In this document: positions 1 through 6,804 of the stretch, piece by piece
Position numbering within the stretch: the stretch's first letter is position 1
How the letters are laid out: each line of letters opens with the position of its first letter
Assembly (NCBI GenBank): GCA_047639415.1
Contig: JBLINP010000049.1
Coordinates: 1-20,477 of the forward strand
Length of the DNA: 20,477 nucleotides
DNA from: OFTM34 sp047639415
Lineage (GTDB): Bacteria > Planctomycetota > UBA1135 > GCA-002686595
Direction: 5' to 3'
Made by a program: the position numbers and the translations under genes
Notes under the pieces: generated by a model
The model's database searches: none
Told to the model about the DNA's origin: nothing
Seen by the model: only the letters and a program-made list of their open reading frames with translations

Positions 1-30
1 GAGGAAGCCACGCCTCAAGAAGACGAGTAA
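1..30 (+). CDS. 3' end of an upstream gene (partial)
   Basis: Frame 1 reads EEATPQEDE and then a TAA stop at 28-30, six bases before the next start codon. The acidic tail and tight spacing suggest it is the last codons of a gene transcribed together with the next two. Nine residues are too few to name a family. Confidence 0.5.
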   Translation, partial: EEATPQEDE

Positions 31-36
31 TCCAAG

Positions 37-765
37 ATGAACACACACAAATCTACAGCGAGCGCGCTCATCGCTTTCGGCCTGCTCTGTCTCTGTCCAC
101 TCGATGGCTTTGGCCAAGACACGACGCGCCCTCCGAGGCCGAGCGAAATGCACGGTCAAGACGATTCTCAAGCCGAGATCAAGGAACTCTTCGCCAAGGT
201 TGAGAAGAGCTTGCTTCTGATCGATCGCTTTCTATCCGATGCCGCTGCTGGAGACGTCCCCATCGGTTTGCCTGAAGAAAGCGGTTTGGCCGATCTCCTG
301 CGCGAGACGCAAGCCGCCAGTCAAAGTGCGATCAACGACATCGATCAGATCCTTCAGATTGCTTCGCAACAGTCACAGCAGTCGAGCCAAGGCTCGTCCG
401 AATCCGAGAGCCCGCCCCCGCCGGGTGAAAGTCCGCTCGACAAGCCCAGCGATGGTGCTCCGCAAGAGCAGGAGCCGACGCCGGAAATGCCTCAGCCTGG
501 GAAGCCGGAAGATTCGCAGCAGTCCGAGGGATCCAAGCCAGAGGATGTCGGTCAAGATGAACTGAAGGAAAACGAGAACAAGGAAGGCGAGGCCGGACAG
601 CCGAACACGCCCGTTAATCCGAACGCTCCCGATGACGATGGACAAAGATGGGGCGAGTTGCCGCCGCGTGTGCGCGAAGTCTTTCGAAGTCAGGGCGGCG
701 GAGATTTGCCGACGCAGTATCGCGATTGGATCGATTCCTATTATCGCCGATTGAACAAGCGCTAG
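37..765 (+). CDS. Secreted low-complexity protein, planctomycete type, unknown function
   Basis: The 242-residue product starts with a clear signal peptide (a hydrophobic run of about residues 9-25, likely cut after GFGQ), so it is probably exported. Residues about 30-110 form a possibly helical segment. Residues about 110-200 are low complexity, rich in Gln, Ser, Pro and Glu and probably disordered. The C-terminus is more ordered and ends with the pattern WGELPPRVREVF ... YRDWIDSYYRRL, which I recall from the ends of hypothetical planctomycete proteins that accompany VWA/MoxR-type or repeat-protein operons; that is recollection, not a search. The ATG at 37 lies 6 bases after the previous stop, and the next gene starts 14 bases downstream, so an operon is likely. 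No catalytic motif is visible and no function is assigned. Confidence 0.8.
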   Translation: MNTHKSTASALIAFGLLCLCPLDGFGQDTTRPPRPSEMHGQDDSQAEIKELFAKVEKSLLLIDRFLSDAAAGDVPIGLPEESGLADLLRETQAASQSAINDIDQILQIASQQSQQSSQGSSESESPPPPGESPLDKPSDGAPQEQEPTPEMPQPGKPEDSQQSEGSKPEDVGQDELKENENKEGEAGQPNTPVNPNAPDDDGQRWGELPPRVREVFRSQGGGDLPTQYRDWIDSYYRRLNKR

Positions 766-779
766 TCACGACCCCAGTC

Positions 780-1949
780 ATGTTCCGCTTCGCTCCCCTT
801 CCCACGTGTGCCGTTTTGCTCTGCGGCTTGCTGAGTGGATTTTCGTCGGCTGAAACGGTCGAAGGGAAAACGGCGCGGGATGCGGCCACCGACAATTCGG
901 AGTCGCAAAATTCGAAGCTCGTCTTTGAGCGCGAACAGGTGATGAGCGTTGCCCGGGAGTTGGCGCTTAGTCAGGCTTACGATCGAGGTATCGAATGGCT
1001 ACTCAAAGGCCAAGCGGGCAATCTCGACGGATCCATGGCCGTTGGCGCGCGCGATGGCCAGCCGGTCCCCATCGCAGTCACTGCACTTGGCGTATTGGCA
1101 TTGATGGCCGGTGGCAACACCTATGGTCGAGGACCGCATGGCGCCCAAGTCGCGCGCGCAATTGACTACCTCTTGGCGCACACCAACCTCGATCAGGGAC
1201 ACGAGGCCTTCGGATTCATCGGTCGCGAGGGCGCGCCTGAAGCCATTCGCATGCACAGTCATGGCTTTGCGACACTCGCACTCGCGCAGGCCTTCAGCAC
1301 CTCCCACCGCAGTAATAACGGCAAGCAGTTGAAGCTGGCTTTGGAAGCGGCAATTCACCGCATCGAAAAAAGTCAGGGGCGCGAAGGCGGCTGGTTTTAC
1401 AACCCGGTTCGAAACACGAACCACGAAGGTTCCGTCACCATTTGCCTAGTGCAAGCTCTACGCGCCGCACGTGACGCGGGCATTCACGTCGACCCCGACG
1501 TCGTCAAGCGAGCCGAGGAGTACGTTGTCAAATCCCAAAAGGACAATGGCCTGTTCGCCTATCAAATCTACGATCCAGATTCAGAGACCACCGTCGCTCT
1601 AACCGCTGCCGGTATCTCGACGCTCTACTCACTGGGCGAGTACGCCGGGCAAGTCGTCGACCGCGGCATGACGGCCATTTGGCGCGAATTGGAATTGCGG
1701 GAACGCGGGAAAGGTAAAGAACCCAACTTCCCCTACTACGAGCGTTTGTATCTCGCTCAAGCCATGTGGCAGCACTCAGAACTCGAACACTTCCGACGTT
1801 GGTCCAGCACCGAGTTCAAGCGCATCTTGGCCGATCAAGCCTCTGATGGTCACTGGAGCAATCGCAGGTACGGCGACTCTTATGCCACTGCTGTCAATTG
1901 CCTGGTGCTCAGCATGAGCCAAGAGTTGCTGCCGATCTTTCAGCGGTAA
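780..1949 (+). CDS. Secreted prenyltransferase / squalene-cyclase-fold repeat protein
   Basis: The start is placed at ATG 780, although the frame is open from 648, because 780 gives a good signal peptide (MFRFAPLPTCAVLLCGLLSG, cleavage near FSSA) and lies 14 bases after the previous stop. The mature protein of about 365 residues consists of alpha-alpha hairpin repeats with QW-like signatures: YDRGIEWLLKGQ, RIEKSQGREGGWFYNP, RAEEYVVKSQKDNGLF and DGHWSNRRYGDSYATAVNCL. This is the alpha/alpha-toroid fold shared by terpene cyclases, protein prenyltransferases and many uncharacterised planctomycete proteins. I see no DXDD motif of squalene-hopene cyclases, so terpene cyclase activity is not supported; a binding or structural role outside the cytoplasm is equally possible. 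It probably belongs to the same operon as the preceding Ser/Gln-rich protein. Confidence 0.8.
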   Translation: MFRFAPLPTCAVLLCGLLSGFSSAETVEGKTARDAATDNSESQNSKLVFEREQVMSVARELALSQAYDRGIEWLLKGQAGNLDGSMAVGARDGQPVPIAVTALGVLALMAGGNTYGRGPHGAQVARAIDYLLAHTNLDQGHEAFGFIGREGAPEAIRMHSHGFATLALAQAFSTSHRSNNGKQLKLALEAAIHRIEKSQGREGGWFYNPVRNTNHEGSVTICLVQALRAARDAGIHVDPDVVKRAEEYVVKSQKDNGLFAYQIYDPDSETTVALTAAGISTLYSLGEYAGQVVDRGMTAIWRELELRERGKGKEPNFPYYERLYLAQAMWQHSELEHFRRWSSTEFKRILADQASDGHWSNRRYGDSYATAVNCLVLSMSQELLPIFQR

Positions 1950-1962
1950 GTCTTATACGGAG

Positions 1963-2601
1963 TCAGACACCTCTGCAGACCTCGGCGGAACTGTACGAGT
2001 TAGATCCTGCGGACAACTCTCGATCCTTTTCGGAAACACGCCAAGAAGCTGCACGCAATCCGGTGAATTCGACCGTTGCATCGCTCTCAGTTCGCTTCGT
2101 ACGGGTATCAGCGCCACCATCCGTGATGCCGACGATTATTCCGGACTTATCGCGGCCGGGGAGAGTTCGAACAACGACGAGAACGGCTGCGCTTTGCTCG
2201 GGTTCCAGTCGAATGCCCGAGTGCCCCTTTCGAACATCAAGAGTAAAGACGTTGCTCTCAAAAGCTGCGCGATTCGTCCCCGCTGGAGCTTCTGAACGAA
2301 CCACGTAATCATTGTTTTCAGAGGCCATCAATAAAAAAGCCCCCGTCTCGTCGGTCGTCGTCGAATGTGCGGGTGCTCCCTGAAAGCGTGTCGGAAATCC
2401 GTCAGCCGAATTACTAGAGCCACGCGGAGCAACGGAGAAAAGCACAACCTTCACCCCACTGACAGGCTGATCATCGATCGTAAATATTCCACTCACGCCC
2501 AGAGCGGGTTCGAGAACACAACGCAGCAGTCGCGGACATGTATCCGAGTCGAAATGCCCACGCCCATTTTCGGAGGCTTCCAAAGTCTCGCGGGCGGCAC
2601 G
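1963..2601 (-). pseudogene. Carboxypeptidase-regulatory-like beta-sandwich protein, 5'-truncated remnant
   Basis: On the minus strand the frame reads toward 1963 and codes for about 210 residues. The core GVSGIFTIDDQPVSGVKVVL followed by DETGAFLL and NDYVVRSEAPAG matches the CarboxypepD_reg-like beta-sandwich pattern (V.G.V....G.PV.GV.V.L ... T...G.F.L). A second, less clear beta-rich stretch (SAAVLVVVRTLPGRDKSGI onward) follows. There is no signal peptide or convincing start: the first usable start is a TTG at 2583, while coding-like sequence continues in frame to about 2601, exactly where the palindromic element begins; within the element the frame meets a stop. I therefore read it as the 3' part of a longer gene whose 5' end was lost. 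Together with the sigma-factor remnant upstream it resembles the sigma factor plus large repeat-protein pairs I recall from planctomycetes. A short expressed ORF starting at 2583 cannot be excluded. Confidence 0.55.
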
Positions 2602-2806
2602 TCTAGCCCGGATTATTCATGAACCGCGAGGCAAAACGCCTCGAATTGGTTCCTGCTGGCACTTTGCAGATACTTGCCCCCGCAGACGACCTTGTAAGGT
2701 CGTCGAGGACGCCAGTATCTGCAAAGTGCCAGCAGGAACCAATAGACCGGCAGTGCCGGTCGTTCGTGGTGTTTGGTCCGCGTGTTCATGAATAATTCGG
2801 GCTAGA
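2602..2806. repeat. 205-bp nested palindromic element (MITE-like)
   Basis: The element is bounded by 23-bp inverted ends, 2602-2624 (TCTAGCCCG...TTCATGAAC) and 2784-2806, which match at 22 of 23 positions. Inside lie a 6-bp stem with loop AAAAC (2627-2643), a perfect 30-bp inverted repeat (2645-2674 with 2714-2743), a 9-bp stem within its loop (2685-2693 with 2696-2704) and a further hairpin GACCGGCA/TGCCGGTC (2745-2761). It has no coding capacity, so it is either a non-autonomous mobile element or a structured dispersed repeat. I see no obvious target-site duplication at the edges. Its outer motif appears again at 3279-3313. It separates two gene remnants and truncates both. Confidence 0.75.
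2645..2743. repeat. Perfect 30-bp inverted repeat with an internal hairpin
   Basis: The left arm ATTGGTTCCTGC...CAGATACT (2645-2674) is the exact reverse complement of 2714-2743. The 39-base loop holds GACGACCTT-GT-AAGGTCGTC (2685-2704). As RNA or single-stranded DNA this would fold into a long double hairpin. It forms the core of the surrounding palindromic element. A perfect 30-bp match implies recent formation or selection to keep the pairing. Confidence 0.85.
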
Positions 2807-3040
2807 TTACCCGCGGAACCGTTGCAAAACCTAATTGTGCACGACCTTCGCTAGCCATGCCTTTACCGATAAGGTTCCGACATCCCCCCTCGGAGGCTTT
2901 TCCATGGCCGCCACCCACGTGTCTTGAACGACATCGTCGGCGAGGTTGGGATCGTTGACCAAACGAATCGCTAGCCGACGCACCCATTGGGCATGGACGA
3001 ATAGCTGTTCGGTCGGTACGGGCTCGTGTGCAGAATTCAT
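2807..3040 (-). pseudogene. ECF-type RNA polymerase sigma factor, truncated remnant (region 2 only)
   Basis: From ATG 3040 the minus strand encodes 69 residues with a clear sigma-70 region 2: FVHAQWVRRLAIRLVNDPNL, ADDVVQDTWVAAM and SVKAWLAKVVHN. An intact ECF factor is usually about 170-200 residues and has a region 4 for -35 recognition; none is present. A TAG at 2831-2833 ends the frame after VVHN, but reading through it gives VLQRFRG, which suits the Arg-rich linker that normally follows (a TTG Leu to TAG change would explain the stop). That homology then stops at about 2807-2810, where the palindromic element begins. The gene therefore appears to carry both a nonsense mutation and a truncation. 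It can no longer encode a working sigma factor, although a region-2-only peptide could still be made. Confidence 0.65.
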
Positions 3041-3348
3041 GAGCGAGCATCAGTGGCGTCAAGGAGCATGAATGCCGCCACCTAGTCGAGTGTTGCATGA
3101 ATTTTGAACTTATCCCGAGTCAATTGTCACAACCCGACAACCACACAGATAAAGCCCGTCTCGTAGCCGCTCACGTGCCAAATTCTCGCCTTCGCGACGT
3201 TATCCCAAATCACTTTCGTGGGGATGGAAAGTCGGGCTTGCATCGGACATTGCAATAGGTCGGAATCTGGTCTTAGCACTAGCCCGAATTATTCATGAAC
3301 AATCCGGGCTAGAGCGCAACAGACTTCGTTAATCTCGCATTCAGTACG
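3041..3348. other. Intergenic region between the sigma remnant and the E1 gene
   Basis: This 308-base stretch holds no convincing ORF on either strand. The only structure I can support is the hairpin at 3279-3313, 36 bases before the E1 start codon. The rest presumably carries the promoter of the E1-Nudix pair and the former promoter of the sigma gene. A loose candidate is TTGCAA at 3250-3255 followed about 17 bases later by TTAGCA, but the -10 match is poor and I do not call it. No Shine-Dalgarno sequence precedes the downstream ATG. Confidence 0.6.
3279..3313. repeat. Compact palindrome built from two overlapping copies of the element end motif
   Basis: CTAGCCCGAATT (3279-3290) pairs with AATCCGGGCTAG (3301-3312) with one mismatch. 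The loop ATTCATGAAC contains the palindrome TTCATGAA. Read on the plus strand, 3279-3300 matches the end motif at 2603-2624. Read on the minus strand, 3313-3291 matches it again with a few differences. It could be a collapsed copy of the 205-bp element with its interior lost, a recombination product, or a terminator-like hairpin. There is no T-tract after it. Confidence 0.75.
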
Positions 3349-6177
3349 ATGAGCACAACAACCATGACCAAGGCGGACCCCGCTCTTTTGAGCAAAATTT
3401 GCGACCGGGCCTTTGCCCATATGAACGCGATGGTCCACTTCGCGAACAATCGCAAGAACAAACAACCAGGCGATCCCAAGGTCGGCGGGCACCCCGCCTC
3501 TTGCGCCAGCTCCTTGCACATCTTGGGCGCTTTGCACCTGGCGGTTCGCGAGGTCGATGATTACATCGCAGTTAAGCCGCACGGCTCGCCGATGGACCAT
3601 AGCTTCCACCACTTGATGCGCTTGTTCCGCGACCAAAACAAAAGCGCCTGGTTCAGCGATGAGGAAGCGGAAGCCGCGATGCACACGCTGCGCCAATTCC
3701 CCGAGGGAACCGAGTCCGTCTTCCAAAGCTATCACGCGCGCACCGACCCCGATTCCTTCCACATGTTGCCCACCGGCTCGGTCGGCATCCCCCCCGTGGT
3801 TTCCGTCTACATGGCTCTGGCCCATCGCTATGCTGGCGATCACAAACTCGAAGTTCCACCCCACGCTCACTTCTGGTCGCTGATTGGCGACTCCGAATTC
3901 CGCGAAGGTTCTTTGCTCGAATGCATGCCCGATGCTGCCGAGCGCGAGTTGGGCAACGTCACCTGGATCGTCGATTACAACCGACAGAACCTAGATGGCA
4001 CGCGGATTCCCAACGAACGCGGTTTGACCTCGCGTGATTGTGAACGAATCGAAGCCACGAGCGTGGCGAACGGTTGGCGCTGCATTCAAGTTCGGCACGG
4101 ACGGTTTCGAGAAGGACTGTTCGCGAAGCAGGGCGGCGACGCTTTACAACGCTTGTTCGAGGATGGCCTCAGCGACTACGAATACCAAGCACTGCTCCTA
4201 ACTCGCAACGCAGTCAACATGCGTAAGCACTGCATTCAACTAGAACCGGACTGCAAGGCGATCGTAGAAAGCCTTTCAGACGAGGAAGTCGTCCGTCTCT
4301 TCACCGACGTCGGTGGACATGATATGGAGGTCATGATTGAGGCGTTGCGCGCTTCAAAGGAAGATCCCAATCACCCCTTCATGGTGGTCGCTCATACGAT
4401 CAAAGGTTGGGGCTTGGAAAGTTTTGCCAATCCCGCCAATCACTCAACCCTACCGCGTAAGGCGGAAATCGAGGCGATTCTTGGAAAGCACGACCTCAAC
4501 TTGGACCGCGCCTTCCAGCTCTTCGATGAATCGAGTCCCGAAGGCCAGTACTTAGCTGAACGCAGTCAAGTTTTCCGTGCGGGTATCGAACGAGAACTAA
4601 GCCTGCGTCAGAAGAATCGCGACACCGCGCGTGAAAATATGCAAGCCGCCGGCGGGTTGCCTGACAGCTTGGGCATCGACACGTCACTCTTTCCCCGCGT
4701 CAACACGCAGTGGGCCTGGGGACAGTTGTCATCGAAGCTTGTCCGCATCGGACTTTCTGATGTGGAAGACTTCAACATGGCAGGTAGTAAGACCAAGAAG
4801 GAATTGTCGGCCGAAGAACAACGCTGGAAGAGCGTGGCCGACTACGTCCTCACCATGTCGCCGGACGTGGGCACTAGCACGAACATCGCTCCGGGAATGG
4901 ACAACCGGATCTATGGTCCCGAAGGGGAAGTCGAAATCGATGATATCGAAATCGACACCAAGCATCCCGACTTGCAACGCTCACAATCCGCCTTCACGGG
5001 GCACATACGTTTTGAGATCGCGGAAGCCAACTGCATGTCCGCCGTCGCTGCTTTCGGAAAGATGGGCCACTACACGGGCATCCCCTTCTTCCCGATCATG
5101 ACGGTGTATGACTTCTTCATTAAGCGTGCGCTCGACCAGCTTTATTACAACCTCTACTGGGGCGCCGAATTCGTCATCCTCGGTACGCCATCGGGAATTA
5201 CACTTTCCTCAGAAGGTGCGCAGCACAGTTGGAAGTCGGATATTCAAATCCCCAACCTGATCACTTGGGAGCCCGTCTACGCGATCGAGATGGACTGGAT
5301 TCTTTCGGACGCTCTGAAGCGTCACATGGAAGATCGAAACGACGGTCGTCGGGGCGTTTTAATTCGCGCGGTGACGCGATCGATCAGTCAAAAGATGCTG
5401 CCGGAACTGCTCAGCAAGCAAGCGCGCTTCAAATCCGGCTTGCCGGAAGGCGCGCTCCTCAAGCCCGCTGGAGCTGGCGAAGAATGGGGTGAGGCCATCG
5501 ACGAATCGACAATCGCGAGCATCGACGAGACGAGCATGCTGGAAAGCGTCCGCGAACTGTGCCTTGCCGGGGGCTACTTCCTCGTCGACTGGAGTCGTTA
5601 CGCTGGATACGAGCCGGGCGACAACGTCGTTCACATTTTCTGCATGGGCTCGCTCGTCACCGAAGCGGTTGAAGCGAGTGATTCCCTTTTGAAACTGGGA
5701 ATTTTCGCCAACGTGATCGTCATGAGTTCTCCGGATCTTTTGATCGGCGGACTTGCCGATGCCAATGGCTACAGCCATCTGCGCCAAACGCTCGGAATCA
5801 ACGGCGATCTGCACGTCGTCAACAGTGAACTAGCCGGAGAAGCCGAACTGATTAGTTTGGCGGGCCGACGAATTCCGATCGTCGCGGCCTGCGACGGGGA
5901 AGCGGGTTTGATGGACAACATCGGTTCCATCGTTGGCGTCAAGCAAACCACTATGGCCGTACGCAAGTTCAGCAAGTGCGGCCGCCCGGATCAGATCTTC
6001 AAATATCAAAACCTCGACAGCGCCTCGATTGTCGAAGCTTGCGGAAAGGCGTTGTCCGAAACCGCGCTTGAGAATTTGAACGTCTCTTCGAGCCTACTCG
6101 AACGCATGGCGGGTCGTGGCGGCGCTCCCATCCAAGATTGGCGCGAACTTTGGCCAAACGCTGGGGAGCAGAACTGA
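3349..6177 (+). CDS. aceE: Pyruvate dehydrogenase E1 component, homodimeric AceE type
   Basis: The 942-residue protein aligns along its whole length with the AceE branch of thiamine-diphosphate 2-oxoacid dehydrogenases (E. coli AceE is 887 residues), which decarboxylate pyruvate and acetylate the lipoyl group of E2. Recognisable blocks are VGGHPASCASSLHILGALHL (N-terminal cofactor region), the ThDP/Mg motif GDSEF...NRQNLDG (Asp181, Asn211 and Gln213, with the 30-residue spacing of the E. coli enzyme), VGGHD and MVVAHTIKGWGLES, then in the middle domain EGAQHSWKSDIQIPNLITWE, and a C-terminal transketolase-like domain ending FKYQNLDSASIVEA. The motif is GDS rather than the usual GDG. ATG 3349 is used; ATG 3364 is possible, and neither has a Shine-Dalgarno sequence. 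No E2 or E3 gene is nearby, so the partners must be elsewhere if it works in the complex. A related 2-oxoacid substrate is not excluded. Confidence 0.85.
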   Translation: MSTTTMTKADPALLSKICDRAFAHMNAMVHFANNRKNKQPGDPKVGGHPASCASSLHILGALHLAVREVDDYIAVKPHGSPMDHSFHHLMRLFRDQNKSAWFSDEEAEAAMHTLRQFPEGTESVFQSYHARTDPDSFHMLPTGSVGIPPVVSVYMALAHRYAGDHKLEVPPHAHFWSLIGDSEFREGSLLECMPDAAERELGNVTWIVDYNRQNLDGTRIPNERGLTSRDCERIEATSVANGWRCIQVRHGRFREGLFAKQGGDALQRLFEDGLSDYEYQALLLTRNAVNMRKHCIQLEPDCKAIVESLSDEEVVRLFTDVGGHDMEVMIEALRASKEDPNHPFMVVAHTIKGWGLESFANPANHSTLPRKAEIEAILGKHDLNLDRAFQLFDESSPEGQYLAERSQVFRAGIERELSLRQKNRDTARENMQAAGGLPDSLGIDTSLFPRVNTQWAWGQLSSKLVRIGLSDVEDFNMAGSKTKKELSAEEQRWKSVADYVLTMSPDVGTSTNIAPGMDNRIYGPEGEVEIDDIEIDTKHPDLQRSQSAFTGHIRFEIAEANCMSAVAAFGKMGHYTGIPFFPIMTVYDFFIKRALDQLYYNLYWGAEFVILGTPSGITLSSEGAQHSWKSDIQIPNLITWEPVYAIEMDWILSDALKRHMEDRNDGRRGVLIRAVTRSISQKMLPELLSKQARFKSGLPEGALLKPAGAGEEWGEAIDESTIASIDETSMLESVRELCLAGGYFLVDWSRYAGYEPGDNVVHIFCMGSLVTEAVEASDSLLKLGIFANVIVMSSPDLLIGGLADANGYSHLRQTLGINGDLHVVNSELAGEAELISLAGRRIPIVAACDGEAGLMDNIGSIVGVKQTTMAVRKFSKCGRPDQIFKYQNLDSASIVEACGKALSETALENLNVSSSLLERMAGRGGAPIQDWRELWPNAGEQN
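6163..6168 (+). promoter_or_regulatory. Shine-Dalgarno-like GGGGAG for the Nudix gene
   Basis: GGGGAG ends 9 bases before the GTG at 6178 and lies inside the end of the E1 gene. It supports GTG 6178 as the start, which is noteworthy because most genes in this window lack a visible ribosome binding site. Confidence 0.45.
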
Positions 6178-6804
6178 GTGAGCGACGAGATCGAAGCGTC
6201 GAAGGGAGACCTAACACCTTGGTACCGCGGAAAGACACCGCGGAGCTTCGATGGTTTTCCGCGCGAGGATAGCGAGCAGGTGTACGACTCCGTCTGGTGC
6301 GGACTACGCCGCGATATGATCCGCCTGCCGAACGGCGATTTGCAGGATTACCATATCTTTGAGGTCACCGACGCAATCGTAGTCGTTCCAGTGCTTCCCG
6401 ACGGATCGATTCTGATGATCTGGCAATATCGCTATCCCCACGGCAAATCGCATTGGGAAATACCCGCGGGGCGAATGCATGCCGATGAAGATCCGGTCGA
6501 CGCCGCCGATCGCGAATTGCTCGAGGAAACCGGTTACGCCAGCGACTCGGTGGAGAAACTTTGCGGCTTCTACCCCATCAATGGTATTAGCGCTCACTAC
6601 GCGCACGCCTTTGTTGCGCGCGATTGCGAGTGGACTAGCGAACTGAAACTCGATCATTCCGAATTGCTCGAAGTGCACCGATTCGAACCTGACGAAGTAC
6701 GCGGGCTGCTACTTCGCGGAGAGATTCAGGACGGTTTCACCGCGCTAGCTTTGCACGCCTACTTCGCGGCATCCGCTGTCGTCGATCCTGTTCAAACCAA
6801 GTAG
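6178..6804 (+). CDS. Nudix hydrolase, ADP-ribose pyrophosphatase-like
   Basis: The 208-residue protein contains a complete Nudix box, G98-x5-E-x7-RELLEET-G-Y120 (GRMHADEDPVDAADRELLEE...), preceded by WEIPAG as in NudF/ADP-ribose pyrophosphatases. Such enzymes cleave X-linked nucleoside diphosphates with Mg2+ in the cytoplasm; ADP-ribose or another sugar nucleotide is the likely substrate but cannot be settled from sequence. The GTG start directly abuts the E1 stop codon (TGA then GTG), so translational coupling with E1 is likely. The last 60 bases overlap the 3' end of the convergent fusion gene on the other strand, with no room for a separate terminator. The C-terminal segment after residue 150 is less conserved. 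Confidence 0.85.
   Translation: MSDEIEASKGDLTPWYRGKTPRSFDGFPREDSEQVYDSVWCGLRRDMIRLPNGDLQDYHIFEVTDAIVVVPVLPDGSILMIWQYRYPHGKSHWEIPAGRMHADEDPVDAADRELLEETGYASDSVEKLCGFYPINGISAHYAHAFVARDCEWTSELKLDHSELLEVHRFEPDEVRGLLLRGEIQDGFTALALHAYFAASAVVDPVQTK

Noticed and set aside
999..1424. Minus-strand ORF of 141 residues
   Set aside because: It is antisense to the well-supported repeat protein and has no recognisable domain.
2365..2622. Plus-strand ORF of 85 residues near the palindromic element
   Set aside because: It is antisense to the carboxypeptidase-regulatory-like remnant and ends inside the repeat; no motif.
3250..3278. Sigma-70-type promoter for the E1 gene
   Set aside because: TTGCAA is an acceptable -35, but the sequence 17 bases later (TTAGCA) is a poor -10, so chance is likely.
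2602..3313. CRISPR array from the repeated TAGCCCG motif
   Set aside because: Only four copies in mixed orientations with unequal spacing, arranged as inverted ends; no direct repeats with uniform spacers and no cas genes.
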